The position numbers were made by a program, and so were the translations under genes. Below are positions 15,667-23,078 of a stretch of DNA of 64,000 bases, one piece after another. This stretch comes from an uncultured Clostridia bacterium (GTDB lineage: Bacteria; Bacillota; Clostridia; Oscillospirales; Acutalibacteraceae). The stretch spans positions 62,001-126,000 of the forward strand of contig CAKZZL010000035.1 in assembly GCA_937884995.1 (NCBI GenBank). The letters are read 5' to 3'. Positions within the stretch are counted from its first letter, which is position 1; each line of letters starts with the position of its first letter. The notes below the pieces were generated by a model. The model was not told the origin of the DNA and made no database searches. It saw only the letters and a program-made list of their open reading frames with translations.

Positions 15667-16968
15667 ATGGCAAATAAATCGGAAAGAATATGTATCATCG
15701 GCGGGGGGCCTGCCGGTGTGGCTGCAGCTATGTATCTTCAAAATAAAGGATATGAAAATTACGAAATATATGAAAAATTGTGGAAAGTCGGAGGAAGCAT
15801 ATATTCACCGAAAATTTATATGAATGCGCGGGATTATGCATTCGAAACAGGAGATATATCAGCAAAGATAAGCACTGACTTTATAAAGGATGCAGAAGAG
15901 TTTACAAATGAAAAGTTCAAATCAGAAAATCAGAATCTGCGTCTTATAGACAGTCTTAATAATGAAATATATCCTTTCAATATAAAGAAAGAATTTTCTT
16001 TTAAGAAATTCTTTTACAACAAAAGGCTAAAAAAAGAAATTGAAAAATTAAAGAGAATAATTGATAATCCGGATAATGAAGATTTGTCTTTAACATTTAA
16101 GGAATTTTGCAAAAAGAAGAAACTAAAGAAAATCAGTGAATATCTCTCACTTTCAATAATTCCTTTTTCGAACGGACAAATAGATGATATAGCCGCAGTT
16201 TTTGTCATAAACCGCTTGAAAAACTATGATATATATGACATTAAAAATATGAACCTGACTTTATGGGATGAGGGAGCACAGAATATTTTTAAGCGAATTA
16301 ACGAAGACTTAATACATCCTGCAAATGTCAACAGCGAAGTAAGAAAAGTTCAGCACCCCGCGCCGGGAACACTGGGTAAAATAAAGGTTACAATCCGCTA
16401 TAAAGGGAATGAGAGAGTCGAAGAATTTGACAAATTGATTCTGGCCGGAGATTTTGATGAATATGCTAAATATTCAGACATAGCTGATGAAGGGAAAAAG
16501 ATTTTTGAGAGGATAAAATATAAAGGACTTGTATCTTTTCTCGCAGTTTTTGCTGACGGAAAAAATCCTGATAAATCCGGATATATATATGAAAACAGAT
16601 GCATTGAAAATAATGGTCATGCTTTCATGATTTTAAAAAACAGAGATGATATTAAGGATAATTGTCCTTGTACGGTATATGCCTGCAGAAACGATGAGAT
16701 ATCTCTTGATGAAAATCTGATTCTTATGGCAAATGATATTAATGCTCTGGGATATCATGTTAAAGAAAGGCTATATGAGCAGGAAATAAGATGCTTTCCT
16801 TATCTCACTTTTGATGAGGGAAATGACATATCATTTACAAAACTGGATAAGCTTCAGGGAAAACAAAACACTTATTATATTGGCAATATTCTGGACTCAA
16901 TAAGTCCGGAAGGAATATGTGCATCATCCAAGGAAATAGTTGAGAGATTTTTCCCTAAAGATGAATAA
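15667..16968 (+). CDS. FAD-dependent oxidoreductase (amine oxidase / protoporphyrinogen oxidase-like)
   Basis: A 433-residue flavoprotein. The start is ATG 15667, which follows GGAGGA; the frame opens earlier at 15613 without a ribosome site. The N-terminal Rossmann motif IIGGGPAGVAAAMYLQNKGY with the acidic end EIYEK and VGGSI is the dinucleotide-binding fold of the flavin amine oxidase group. The middle is Lys-rich and poorly conserved, and the C-terminal region (NTYYIGNILD...PEGICASSKEI) closes the FAD site. The substrate is unknown. Nothing next to it points to a pathway. Confidence 0.75.
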   Translation: MANKSERICIIGGGPAGVAAAMYLQNKGYENYEIYEKLWKVGGSIYSPKIYMNARDYAFETGDISAKISTDFIKDAEEFTNEKFKSENQNLRLIDSLNNEIYPFNIKKEFSFKKFFYNKRLKKEIEKLKRIIDNPDNEDLSLTFKEFCKKKKLKKISEYLSLSIIPFSNGQIDDIAAVFVINRLKNYDIYDIKNMNLTLWDEGAQNIFKRINEDLIHPANVNSEVRKVQHPAPGTLGKIKVTIRYKGNERVEEFDKLILAGDFDEYAKYSDIADEGKKIFERIKYKGLVSFLAVFADGKNPDKSGYIYENRCIENNGHAFMILKNRDDIKDNCPCTVYACRNDEISLDENLILMANDINALGYHVKERLYEQEIRCFPYLTFDEGNDISFTKLDKLQGKQNTYYIGNILDSISPEGICASSKEIVERFFPKDE

Positions 16969-17050
16969 ATCCTGCTAACTTCAAGGGAAAAATAGTTAAT
17001 TCTTATTATTGCGTAATAAGGTCAAAACAAGAGAAGACCGGGGCTCATTT

Positions 17051-17078
17051 TTGACAAAAAATACAAAAGTGGTATAAT
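17051..17078 (+). promoter_or_regulatory. Strong SigA promoter of the long structured RNA
   Basis: TTGACA (17051-17056), 16-base spacer, TATAAT (17073-17078). The predicted start at about 17085 coincides with the first base of the helix that closes the RNA. Confidence 0.88.
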
Positions 17079-17084
17079 GTAGTC

Positions 17085-17543
17085 GTGTATGGTGCACTAT
17101 TCTAGTCACACACAGTATCCGAAGGTAGGGCTAAAAATCTACTGATTATGCGAATGCACTTTATATGTATGCCGCTTTCGCCCAGATTGGGGCAGCATGT
17201 AATTTAAAACCTTGGGAAATGTTGTAACGGCATACAGCAGACATCCCCTGGTTGCGCGATCTCAAAAAAGCATATGCCGTGCGTGGGTGCATGGGATAAG
17301 AAATTTGAAAATGTATCTGCTAAAGCGGATAAAGATACTCACTGTGTGTTTGAGAAAATCTCTAGAGTGTATTGCCGCAAGTATTGAAGTATGGACTAAG
17401 TGGTAATCGAGTAACTTCCCCTGCAAAGGATAGTTTGTATCCGTAAAGAGAAATCGCCCAAGGGTAACCGACGGTGGATGCAAGAGAAATTCAACTCGAC
17501 CTAAGCCATAAAATTGATTTGGGGCATTACCATACACCTTTTT
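17085..17543 (+). ncRNA. Long structured noncoding RNA, candidate OLE RNA
   Basis: About 460 nt with no open frame of note. The first bases GTGTATGGT (17085-17093) pair perfectly with ACCATACAC (17529-17537), which is followed by TTTTT (17539-17543), so the transcript is closed on itself and ended by its own terminal helix. Inner helices include GTATGCCG/CGGCATAC (17167-17174 with 17228-17235) and GGATA/TATCC (17428-17442). It lacks RNase P, tmRNA and 6S signatures. Large size, closed ends and position directly before an OapA-like membrane protein gene point to OLE (ornate large extremophilic) RNA. It is shorter than the ~600 nt usual for OLE. That it is a structured RNA is well supported; the family name is inference. 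Confidence 0.65.
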
Positions 17544-17546
17544 GTT

Positions 17547-18068
17547 ATGAAAAATAATGGATTTACAATTTTTATATTTTTGCTGACATTTATATTATCA
17601 GCATTATTCAGCTTTGTAGCGATAATGCTGTCCGATATAAATGTTATTTTGCTTTGTGTCATCTTACTTATAGTAATACTTATAGGCATAGTTGCAGACA
17701 TGGCCGGAGTTGCAGTCCTATCCGGCGATGAAGCCAGATTTCATGCCATGGCATCGCAAAAAATCAAAGGCTCAAAAGAGGCTGTTAAACTTATCAGGAA
17801 TAATGCTCATGTAAGTAGTATATGCAACGATGTAATAGGTGACATATGCGGAATATTATCAGGTGCACTTGGAGCATCGCTTGCTGCATATATCATTTCA
17901 AAAAAACTGATTGCGGATATTTTTGTAAGTGTGCTGATGGGAGCATTGATATCGACTTTAACTGTAGGACTTAAAGCCGTTGCAAAAAAGGTTGCAATAG
18001 CAGAAGCAAACAAGATAATATTCATCATCGGAAAAGTTCAGCATTTTTTCAAACCTAAAGGTAAATGA
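17547..18068 (+). CDS. OapA-like (OLE-associated) DUF21-related membrane protein
   Basis: A 173-residue protein with about four transmembrane helices. Two N-terminal helices (FTIFIFLLTFILSALFSFVA and VILLCVILLIVILIGIVADM) are followed by a soluble loop GDEARFHAMASQKIKGSKEA and VSSICNDVIGDICGILSGA, then more helices and a basic tail ending KPKGK. The loop and helix pattern recall the DUF21 domain of magnesium exporters. OapA, the membrane partner of OLE RNA, has this size and resemblance. ATG 17547 directly follows the RNA's terminal T run and has no evident ribosome site, so translation may depend on read-through of the RNA or on a weak upstream TTG (17514). Confidence 0.65.
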   Translation: MKNNGFTIFIFLLTFILSALFSFVAIMLSDINVILLCVILLIVILIGIVADMAGVAVLSGDEARFHAMASQKIKGSKEAVKLIRNNAHVSSICNDVIGDICGILSGALGASLAAYIISKKLIADIFVSVLMGALISTLTVGLKAVAKKVAIAEANKIIFIIGKVQHFFKPKGK

Positions 18069-18079
18069 TAATACGTATG

Positions 18080-18120
18080 AAACACAGCCACCATACAAAA
18101 CAGTGACTGTGTTTTTTATT
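18080..18120 (+). terminator. Terminator after the OapA-like gene
   Basis: AACACAGCCAC (18081-18091) pairs with GTGACTGTGTT (18103-18113) with one mismatch, followed by TTTTT. Confidence 0.85.
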
Positions 18121-18217
18121 TTAATTAAACGGGAGGGAATTCTCATTTATTTATAGCCGAGATGAAAACCCGCTATTTTATTTTTTTACACACTTTATGT
18201 ACCGGCACTGTAACCTA

Positions 18218-18246
18218 TTGAAGTTTGAAAAATTCCAGGTTAAAAT
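18218..18246 (+). promoter_or_regulatory. Possible promoter of a short transcript
   Basis: TTGAAG (18218-18223), 17-base spacer, TAAAAT (18241-18246), upstream of a ribosome-like AAGAGGTG at 18261-18268. Confidence 0.4.
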
Positions 18247-18265
18247 AAAGTGTTCTGCAAAAGAG

Positions 18266-18385
18266 GTGTTGACATGGCGGGATCGAAATGCAGCAGGAGG
18301 ATTGACTTGCGAAATATATGAGTATGACTTGCCGGATTATTTATTTGGTGTCCCGGATGATTACAGGAAAGAAATAAAACACTGA
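18266..18385 (+). CDS. Doubtful 39-codon small ORF
   Basis: From GTG 18266 the frame reads VLTWRDRNAAGG, then TCEIYEYDLPDYLFGVPDD and a basic end. The acidic, aromatic composition looks protein-like, and a promoter and terminators flank it. But the start is unclear. An ATG at 18274 in another frame, with a better-spaced ribosome site, gives only a 15-codon peptide whose stop overlaps a further ATG at 18318. Either a frameshifted small gene or chance. No family recognised. It is the only possible gene between 18069 and 18497. Confidence 0.25.
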   Translation: MLTWRDRNAAGGLTCEIYEYDLPDYLFGVPDDYRKEIKH

Positions 18386-18407
18386 GTTTCCTACTTGAAT
18401 GCTGATG

Positions 18408-18437
18408 AGTGTGCGATAATACACACTTTTCTTTTTG
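18408..18437 (+). terminator. Terminator of the short 18.2-kb transcript
   Basis: AGTGTG (18408-18413) pairs with CACACT (18422-18427), followed by TTTTCTTTTT. That a short unit with its own promoter is closed here supports a real small transcript. Confidence 0.6.
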
Positions 18438-18447
18438 ATTATAAAGT

Positions 18448-18486
18448 GAACTACTCGGCAACAAGTTACCGAGTAGTTCATATTTT
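18448..18486. terminator. Hairpin between convergent transcripts
   Basis: GAACTACTCGG (18448-18458) and CCGAGTAGTTC (18469-18479) form a perfect 11-bp stem 18 bases past the stop of the minus-strand nuclease gene. The T run is best on the plus side. Confidence 0.75.
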
Positions 18487-18497
18487 TATATTTGCTC

Positions 18498-20102
18498 TTA
18501 TCTGTCCCATTTGTCAGATAGAGCGTTAATTTGATCTGTAAATTTCGCTAAGTCTTTGTTTGCTCCTCCGCGGTTATGCTCTATCACGATAAGGAGTCTC
18601 TTGCCTGCATTGAGAAGTCTTTGGAAAACACTATCCGCTCTGTTTTGGCTTGGCTTCTTCTTTGAAATTCTTTCATGATTGCCACCCTGAAGCATTTCTC
18701 CGCTTAGAAGATCGTACTCAGCTCCATTGTAAGGGGCAGTGGCATCTACTGATAATGAAACACTGACCAATGCCGCAAATTCATCGCATACATCATCATT
18801 GCCGTGGTTAATATATATCTTTTCAGGATTTGGCGAAATATTTGAGAGCCAGTCAATAAGCATATCACGGTCTGCATGACCGCTGATACCGTCCATTTTT
18901 GCAATTTCAGCATGAACTGCAATCTCTTCACCAAAGAGTTTTACACTTGTTGCTCCATTTAAAAGTTTTTGTCCCAATGTACCTTCTGATTGATAGCCGA
19001 CAAAAAGAATAGTTGACTCCTCACGCCATAAATTATGCTTAAGATGATGCCTTATACGACCGGCATCGCACATTCCTGCGGCAGATAAAATAACTTTCGG
19101 TGTCTTATCTGTATTAATCTTTTTTGAATCTTCGCTTGTTACTGATAAATTGAGATTTGAAAAATGAATAGGATCTATGCCCGCATCAAGTAAATCAAGA
19201 GTTTCTCTGTCATAATATTCCACAAGGCTCTGGTCGCTGTATATCTTAGTCGCTTCAACCGCGAGGGGACTGTCAATCCACACAGGAAAATCTGCATGAT
19301 TTTTGACTAAATTATCTTGTTTGATTTTACGGATTAAATAGAGCATTTCCTGCGTCCTGCCTATGGCAAAACAGGGAATAACCAAATTGCCTCCGCGATC
19401 GAGTGTGCGCTGTATAGCATTGGATAACTGAGTCACATAATCAAATCTCGGCCCATGAAGGCGGTTGCCGTATGTTGATTCACATATAACAATATCTGCT
19501 TTTTCCGGCTTTTGAGGGTTGCGCAAAAGCGGCCTGTCTATATTGCCGACATCTCCGGAAAAGAGGAGGGTCTTTGATCTTGAATTTTCGTTTAACTCTA
19601 TTTCGATGCTTGATGAACCAAGTAAGTGACCGGCATCTAAGAACTTTATGCTGATTCCTTCATCGACTTTGTATTCAATGTTATAATGGCAGGATACAAA
19701 GAGCGGCATGGTCTTCATTACATCTTCCTGTGTGTAGAGAGGAACATATATATCATCACCTGAACGCTTTGCTTTTCTGTTCCTCCACTCAGCTTCAAAT
19801 TCCTGTATATGCGCTGAATCCATAAGCATTATCCAGCATAGCTTTTGTGTGCCGAAAGTAGAATAAATTGAACCGGAAAATCCATTGGCCACAAGGTTTG
19901 GAATCAGTCCGGAATGGTCAATATGTGCATGTGTCAGGAAAATGTAATCTATGTCAGCGGGGGAAATAGGCAGGGGTGTGTTCTCATATATATCGATACC
20001 CTGTTCCATACCGTAATCAACCAATATATGCTTGCCGTTAACTGTGATTAATGTTTTTGAACCTGTAACTTCGTGGGCAGCACCCAAAAACTGTATTTTC
20101 AT
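18498..20102 (-). CDS. Metallo-beta-lactamase / beta-CASP family nuclease
   Basis: A 534-residue MBL-fold enzyme of the beta-CASP group (CPSF73/YSH1-like), which acts on RNA as endo- or 5'-3' exonuclease. Motifs: THAHIDHSGLIP near residue 57 (HxHxDH), FSGDVGNIDRP, CESTYGNRLHG, a beta-CASP core with VIPCFAIGRTQEML, ILSAAGMCDAGRIRHHLKHN, and ISGHADRDMLIDWL with YINHGNDD. The C-terminal ~65 residues form a basic helical extension not found in the minimal enzyme. The ATG follows AGGAG. A single-gene unit. It probably has a role in RNA turnover, but it is not RNase J (wrong motif context and size). Confidence 0.92.
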   Translation of the reverse strand: MKIQFLGAAHEVTGSKTLITVNGKHILVDYGMEQGIDIYENTPLPISPADIDYIFLTHAHIDHSGLIPNLVANGFSGSIYSTFGTQKLCWIMLMDSAHIQEFEAEWRNRKAKRSGDDIYVPLYTQEDVMKTMPLFVSCHYNIEYKVDEGISIKFLDAGHLLGSSSIEIELNENSRSKTLLFSGDVGNIDRPLLRNPQKPEKADIVICESTYGNRLHGPRFDYVTQLSNAIQRTLDRGGNLVIPCFAIGRTQEMLYLIRKIKQDNLVKNHADFPVWIDSPLAVEATKIYSDQSLVEYYDRETLDLLDAGIDPIHFSNLNLSVTSEDSKKINTDKTPKVILSAAGMCDAGRIRHHLKHNLWREESTILFVGYQSEGTLGQKLLNGATSVKLFGEEIAVHAEIAKMDGISGHADRDMLIDWLSNISPNPEKIYINHGNDDVCDEFAALVSVSLSVDATAPYNGAEYDLLSGEMLQGGNHERISKKKPSQNRADSVFQRLLNAGKRLLIVIEHNRGGANKDLAKFTDQINALSDKWDR

Positions 20103-20226
20103 GTACTATCTCCTGTATATAATCTATACATATATTATAGAGCCAGATAAGGCCTTTTGAAATAGTAAAATAATACAAATTTTTGCATTTTAATTTGGCA
20201 AAAAAACTTCGGATAATGCATTCTTC

Positions 20227-20255
20227 TTGAAATAAAACAGAGATTATGGTAGAAT
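20227..20255 (+). promoter_or_regulatory. SigA promoter of the PAP2 gene
   Basis: TTGAAA (20227-20232), 17-base spacer, TAGAAT (20250-20255), followed by the ribosome site AAAGGAGAA at 20269-20277. Confidence 0.7.
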
Positions 20256-20283
20256 AATTAAAAATGAAAAAGGAGAATTTTTT

Positions 20284-20937
20284 ATGAACTTTGACTGGTC
20301 TTTATTTGAAGGTTTTGACTGGTCTGTTTATGAAGCTTTTAGTGGTATAAGAAGCACAGTTATGCACTATATAGCAGAATTTCTGACAATATTCGGGGAA
20401 GCTTTGTTCTCAATTCCGCTTATACTTTTTGCAATTTTCTGCATGCTTACCAAAAAACTTCGTAAAACAGGTTGTGTCTTATTCCTCGCAATTGCCATAG
20501 GAACAATTCTTACAAATGGCATATTTAAGCCTCTGTTTGGCCGCGATCGTCCTTATGTATTCTATGCTAATAATGCTGAATACATGAAGTGGTATAAAGA
20601 TGCCGGAGCACATGTGGAAAGTGACAAATCTTTCCCGTCCGGACATACAACTTTGGCTGTAGAAACGGCAATATCACTTTTCCTTACTCTCAGTAAGAAA
20701 TTCAGCTGGATTTTCTTATGCCTTGCTGTAGGAACCGGACTTTCAAGAATTTATCTTTGCGTTCATTATCCTTCAGATGTAGTTGGCGGATGCTTTATCG
20801 GAATTATCGCAGGTATACTTGGATATCTTATTGCAACTGCAATCTTAAAGTGGGCTGAAAAGTCAGATAGCAAGTTCTTAACAAAAGCGAATAATTTTGA
20901 TCTATTGAGCATTGGTAAAAAAGAGAAAACTGAATAA
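20284..20937 (+). CDS. PAP2 family membrane phosphatase
   Basis: A 217-residue polytopic protein with the three phosphatase motifs of the PAP2 superfamily: KPLFGRDRP (KX6RP), PSGHT, and SRIYLCVHYPSDVVGG (SRX5HX3D). Family members dephosphorylate undecaprenyl pyrophosphate or phosphatidyl phosphates at the outer membrane face. Undecaprenyl-PP recycling is the usual job in Gram-positives. The N-terminus has a short repeat (FDWSLFEG, FDWSVYEA), and the C-terminal ~25 residues are polar. It is monocistronic with its own promoter and terminator. Confidence 0.92.
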   Translation: MNFDWSLFEGFDWSVYEAFSGIRSTVMHYIAEFLTIFGEALFSIPLILFAIFCMLTKKLRKTGCVLFLAIAIGTILTNGIFKPLFGRDRPYVFYANNAEYMKWYKDAGAHVESDKSFPSGHTTLAVETAISLFLTLSKKFSWIFLCLAVGTGLSRIYLCVHYPSDVVGGCFIGIIAGILGYLIATAILKWAEKSDSKFLTKANNFDLLSIGKKEKTE

Positions 20938-20960
20938 AAAGCAATATAATACATCTAAGA

Positions 20961-20997
20961 CGGGGTATGCCTTAAGAAAGCGTACCCCGAAATTTTT
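20961..20997 (+). terminator. Terminator of the PAP2 gene
   Basis: CGGGGTA (20961-20967) pairs with TACCCCG (20983-20989), extended by further pairs, then AAATTTTT. Confidence 0.85.
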
Positions 20998-21135
20998 CCT
21001 TCTTAAAAAGCCATTAACTTTCGGAAGGCGTTTCCAACGTCTTCCTACTCTAATTTCCACATTTAACTTCCGATATGGAATTTACTTTGGGAATTTACTT
21101 TTTCCAAGTTTTTTTAATATGAAGTAATTTTGCTA

Positions 21136-21164
21136 TTGACTTTTAATATTTTTATTTATATAAT
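21136..21164 (+). promoter_or_regulatory. Promoter of the tRNA gene
   Basis: TTGACT (21136-21141), 17-base spacer, TATAAT (21159-21164), 18 bases upstream of the tRNA 5' end. Confidence 0.88.
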
Positions 21165-21182
21165 AATTAAGCGATTTGCGAT

Positions 21183-21259
21183 GGACCAGTAGCTCAGTTG
21201 GTTAGAGCATCCGGCTCATAACCGGACGGTCCGGGGTTCGAGTCCCTGCTGGTCCACCA
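21183..21259 (+). tRNA. tRNA with CAT anticodon, probably tRNA-Ile2 (lysidine type)
   Basis: A 77-base cloverleaf with encoded CCA. The acceptor strands GGACCAG and CTGGTCC pair fully, the D arm is AGCTCAGTTGGTTAGAGCA, and the anticodon loop is CTCATAA. A CAT anticodon may be elongator Met, initiator Met or Ile2. C4 and C5 in the acceptor stem and A37-A38 in the loop are features recognised by TilS, and the sequence resembles the Bacillus Ile2 tRNA more than its elongator Met tRNA. It lacks the initiator's unpaired first position. Confidence 0.93.
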
Positions 21260-21317
21260 TTCGAGTATAATCCGAACTCGCTATTCTTTCGAGGAATAAT
21301 TTTAGGGAATACGACAA

Positions 21318-21356
21318 AACACCGACAGAGGTAAACCCCTGCCGGTGTTTCGTTTT
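21318..21356 (+). terminator. Terminator of the tRNA gene
   Basis: AAACACCG pairs with CGGTGTTT, with an inner CAG/CTG helix, followed by CGTTTTT. Confidence 0.85.
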
Positions 21357-21465
21357 TAGGAGGACTTTATGTTACTCAGTCGCCCTCGTCATCTTTGACT
21401 TCCGGGAGACCCGCAACCGAGGTAAGGAGGGACGGGAGATCCGCCAAAGATTAAGGCAAAATATA

Positions 21466-21494
21466 TTGAAAAAAAAGCGCATATAAAGTAAAAT
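21466..21494 (+). promoter_or_regulatory. Promoter of the acyltransferase-like gene
   Basis: TTGAAA (21466-21471), 17-base spacer, TAAAAT (21489-21494), just ahead of the ribosome site GAGGAAG (21504-21510). Confidence 0.55.
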
Positions 21495-21518
21495 AGAGTA
21501 AGTGAGGAAGTGATAATA

Positions 21519-22514
21519 TTGGCTGAAGGTTATAAAGAATATACTCTGGGTTATCAAAGAGAAAAAAGAAAAGACGAGTTTAACAGAAAAAAGGAATATG
21601 AACTCAAGGATCATACCGAAGGGCTTGATTTTATAAGGAAAGCTACCGGTTATTCATTGACAATTTCTCAGCAGACAATACCTGTAGCGGGATTTGTAAG
21701 AGAGGCCGATATCACAAAACTTTGGGAAGTATATACCAAGATACATGAAGATAGTAGCAGACCAATAAAAATCAGCTTTAATACATTCATGCTTCGCTTC
21801 TTTACAGAATGTGTAAAATCTGCGCCTATTCTCAATGCTCATATGAAATATAAGCCACAGAATTCAACAGGATATATCGATTACAAAGAGTCAATAGAGG
21901 TTTCAATGCCGACTATACTGCCTGATGGCAGAATGCTTCCGCTTCTGCTTCATGATGCAGGAAATAAAAACCTGGATGAGCTTGCATTTGCGGTTTCGGA
22001 GATTGAGAGAAAGCTGAATAATACCATATTTGATGAAGCTTTATATGATGTTGCTGTTAAAAGAATGCTTGACCTTGCCAAGCACGGTAAGATAATTCAG
22101 GCAATTTCAACCGGCCTTGCAAGTCTTATAGGAAAAAATAAAGTTGAATTTGCACCACGTAAAATAAGGAAACAATACAGAAAAGAAAGTGATCCTAATG
22201 ATATTTTAGGTGCAGAAGATATAGGTGAGGGTACTATTTGTATTTCGGACCTCGGCTCCATCTATTCCGGCAAGGGCTTTGCAACAACTTCTCCTGTTTT
22301 GCAGCCCACAACAACAGTTATTGCATTCGGCCGTGCAAGAGATGAAGAAAAAGTATATAAGGATGAAAACGGAAATATTCAACTTAAAACAATAAAGTTT
22401 TTACCGATTACAATTCTTTTCGATCACAAAATCGGGGGCTTCCCGGACATAGTTCCTTTCCTGAACAAACTGGATGAACTCCTGGAAGATACCGATGAAA
22501 TGATGAGTTGGTAA
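21519..22514 (+). CDS. E2/CAT-fold acyltransferase-like protein without lipoyl domain
   Basis: A 331-residue protein matching the catalytic domain of 2-oxoacid dehydrogenase E2 subunits (chloramphenicol acetyltransferase fold): ISFNTFMLRFFTECVKSAPILNAHM, SIEVSMPTILPDGRMLPLLL, GTICISDLGSIYSG and the C-terminal DHKIGGFPDIVPFLNKL. Real E2 enzymes end in DHRxxDG; here the Asp is Gly. No lipoyl or E1/E3-binding domain is present, and no E1 or E3 gene is near. The start is taken as TTG 21519 because GAGGAAG lies eight bases upstream; GTG 21510 is the alternative. The function may be a free-standing acyl transfer or non-catalytic. Confidence 0.75.
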   Translation: MAEGYKEYTLGYQREKRKDEFNRKKEYELKDHTEGLDFIRKATGYSLTISQQTIPVAGFVREADITKLWEVYTKIHEDSSRPIKISFNTFMLRFFTECVKSAPILNAHMKYKPQNSTGYIDYKESIEVSMPTILPDGRMLPLLLHDAGNKNLDELAFAVSEIERKLNNTIFDEALYDVAVKRMLDLAKHGKIIQAISTGLASLIGKNKVEFAPRKIRKQYRKESDPNDILGAEDIGEGTICISDLGSIYSGKGFATTSPVLQPTTTVIAFGRARDEEKVYKDENGNIQLKTIKFLPITILFDHKIGGFPDIVPFLNKLDELLEDTDEMMSW

Positions 22515-22539
22515 AAAGACAAAATAAATAATAAGCTAT

Positions 22540-22576
22540 ACAGGTGCGACCAGAGTTTTGCACCTGTATTTGTTTA
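22540..22576 (+). terminator. Terminator of the acyltransferase-like gene
   Basis: ACAGGTGC (22540-22547) pairs with GCACCTGT (22560-22567), followed by ATTTGTTT. Confidence 0.8.
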
Positions 22577-22584
22577 TATAATTA

Positions 22585-22614
22585 TTGATTTATCTACCAA
22601 ATAAGTAGTATAAT
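22585..22614 (+). promoter_or_regulatory. Promoter with inverted repeat upstream of the Rrf2 gene (likely autoregulatory operator)
   Basis: TTGATT (22585-22590), 18-base spacer, TATAAT (22609-22614). In the spacer, CTAC (22594-22597) and GTAG (22605-22608) form an inverted repeat inside ATCTACCAAATAAGTAGTAT. A dyad between -35 and -10 in front of an Rrf2 gene is the usual arrangement for self-repression. Confidence 0.6.
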
Positions 22615-22642
22615 AAGGAAAAATATAATTGGAAGTGAAAAA

Positions 22643-23068
22643 ATGATATCTACAAGGGGAAGATATTCCATAAGAATACTTTTGGATCTGGCTGAACACC
22701 ATACAGGTGATTTTATATCACTGAAAGATGTTGCCGAAAGACAGGATATATCACTGAAATATATTGAAAGAATCCTTCCGTTACTTAAAAAGGGAAAATT
22801 AATAGAAACAGCACACGGCAAGGGTGGAGGATATAAGTTGACAAAGGCTCCGGATGAATATAACCTTTTAGAAATACTTGAGTACACGGAGGGAGACCTT
22901 GCTCCTGTAGCGTGTCTAAAGTCTGATGCTCCACCCTGCGAAAGAGCAGCAGAGTGCAAGACTCTTGCTGTGTGGGAAGGCTATTATAAACTTACGAGAG
23001 ATTACTTTAAGAATATAACTCTTGCTGATCTGATGAATCAGGATTTCTCAAATAATTATGTGATTTAA
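22643..23068 (+). CDS. Rrf2 family transcriptional regulator (IscR/CymR-like)
   Basis: A 141-residue winged-helix regulator. The DNA-binding half reads TRGRYSIRILLDLAEH, ISLKYIERILPLLKKGKLI and GKGGGYKLTKAPDEY, as in IscR and CymR. Three cysteines, C91, C99 and C105 (CLKSDAPPCERAAEC), stand where IscR binds a [2Fe-2S] cluster, so it probably senses Fe-S or redox status. The neighbours are a TcdA-like gene and a phosphoesterase gene rather than the usual iscS-iscU, so its targets are probably elsewhere. It heads a three-gene operon and probably represses it through the repeat at 22594-22608. Confidence 0.9.
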   Translation: MISTRGRYSIRILLDLAEHHTGDFISLKDVAERQDISLKYIERILPLLKKGKLIETAHGKGGGYKLTKAPDEYNLLEILEYTEGDLAPVACLKSDAPPCERAAECKTLAVWEGYYKLTRDYFKNITLADLMNQDFSNNYVI

Positions 23069-23078
23069 GGAAACAGAT

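Noticed and set aside
17002..17020. Hairpin upstream of the long RNA's promoter
   Set aside because: CTTATTA/TAATAAG is only A/T pairs without a T run. It may be a weak end of the oxidoreductase transcript but cannot be called a terminator.
17085..17543. RNase P RNA, tmRNA, 6S RNA, T-box or cobalamin riboswitch
   Set aside because: None of their conserved sequences (for example GAGGAAAGTCC, tRNA-like TTCGA end with CCA, the T-box GGGTGG element) occurs, and the paired ends with a DUF21-like downstream gene fit OLE better.
20912..21127. 71-codon basic frame after the PAP2 gene
   Set aside because: It overlaps the PAP2 end and its terminator, starts without a ribosome site and has unlikely composition.
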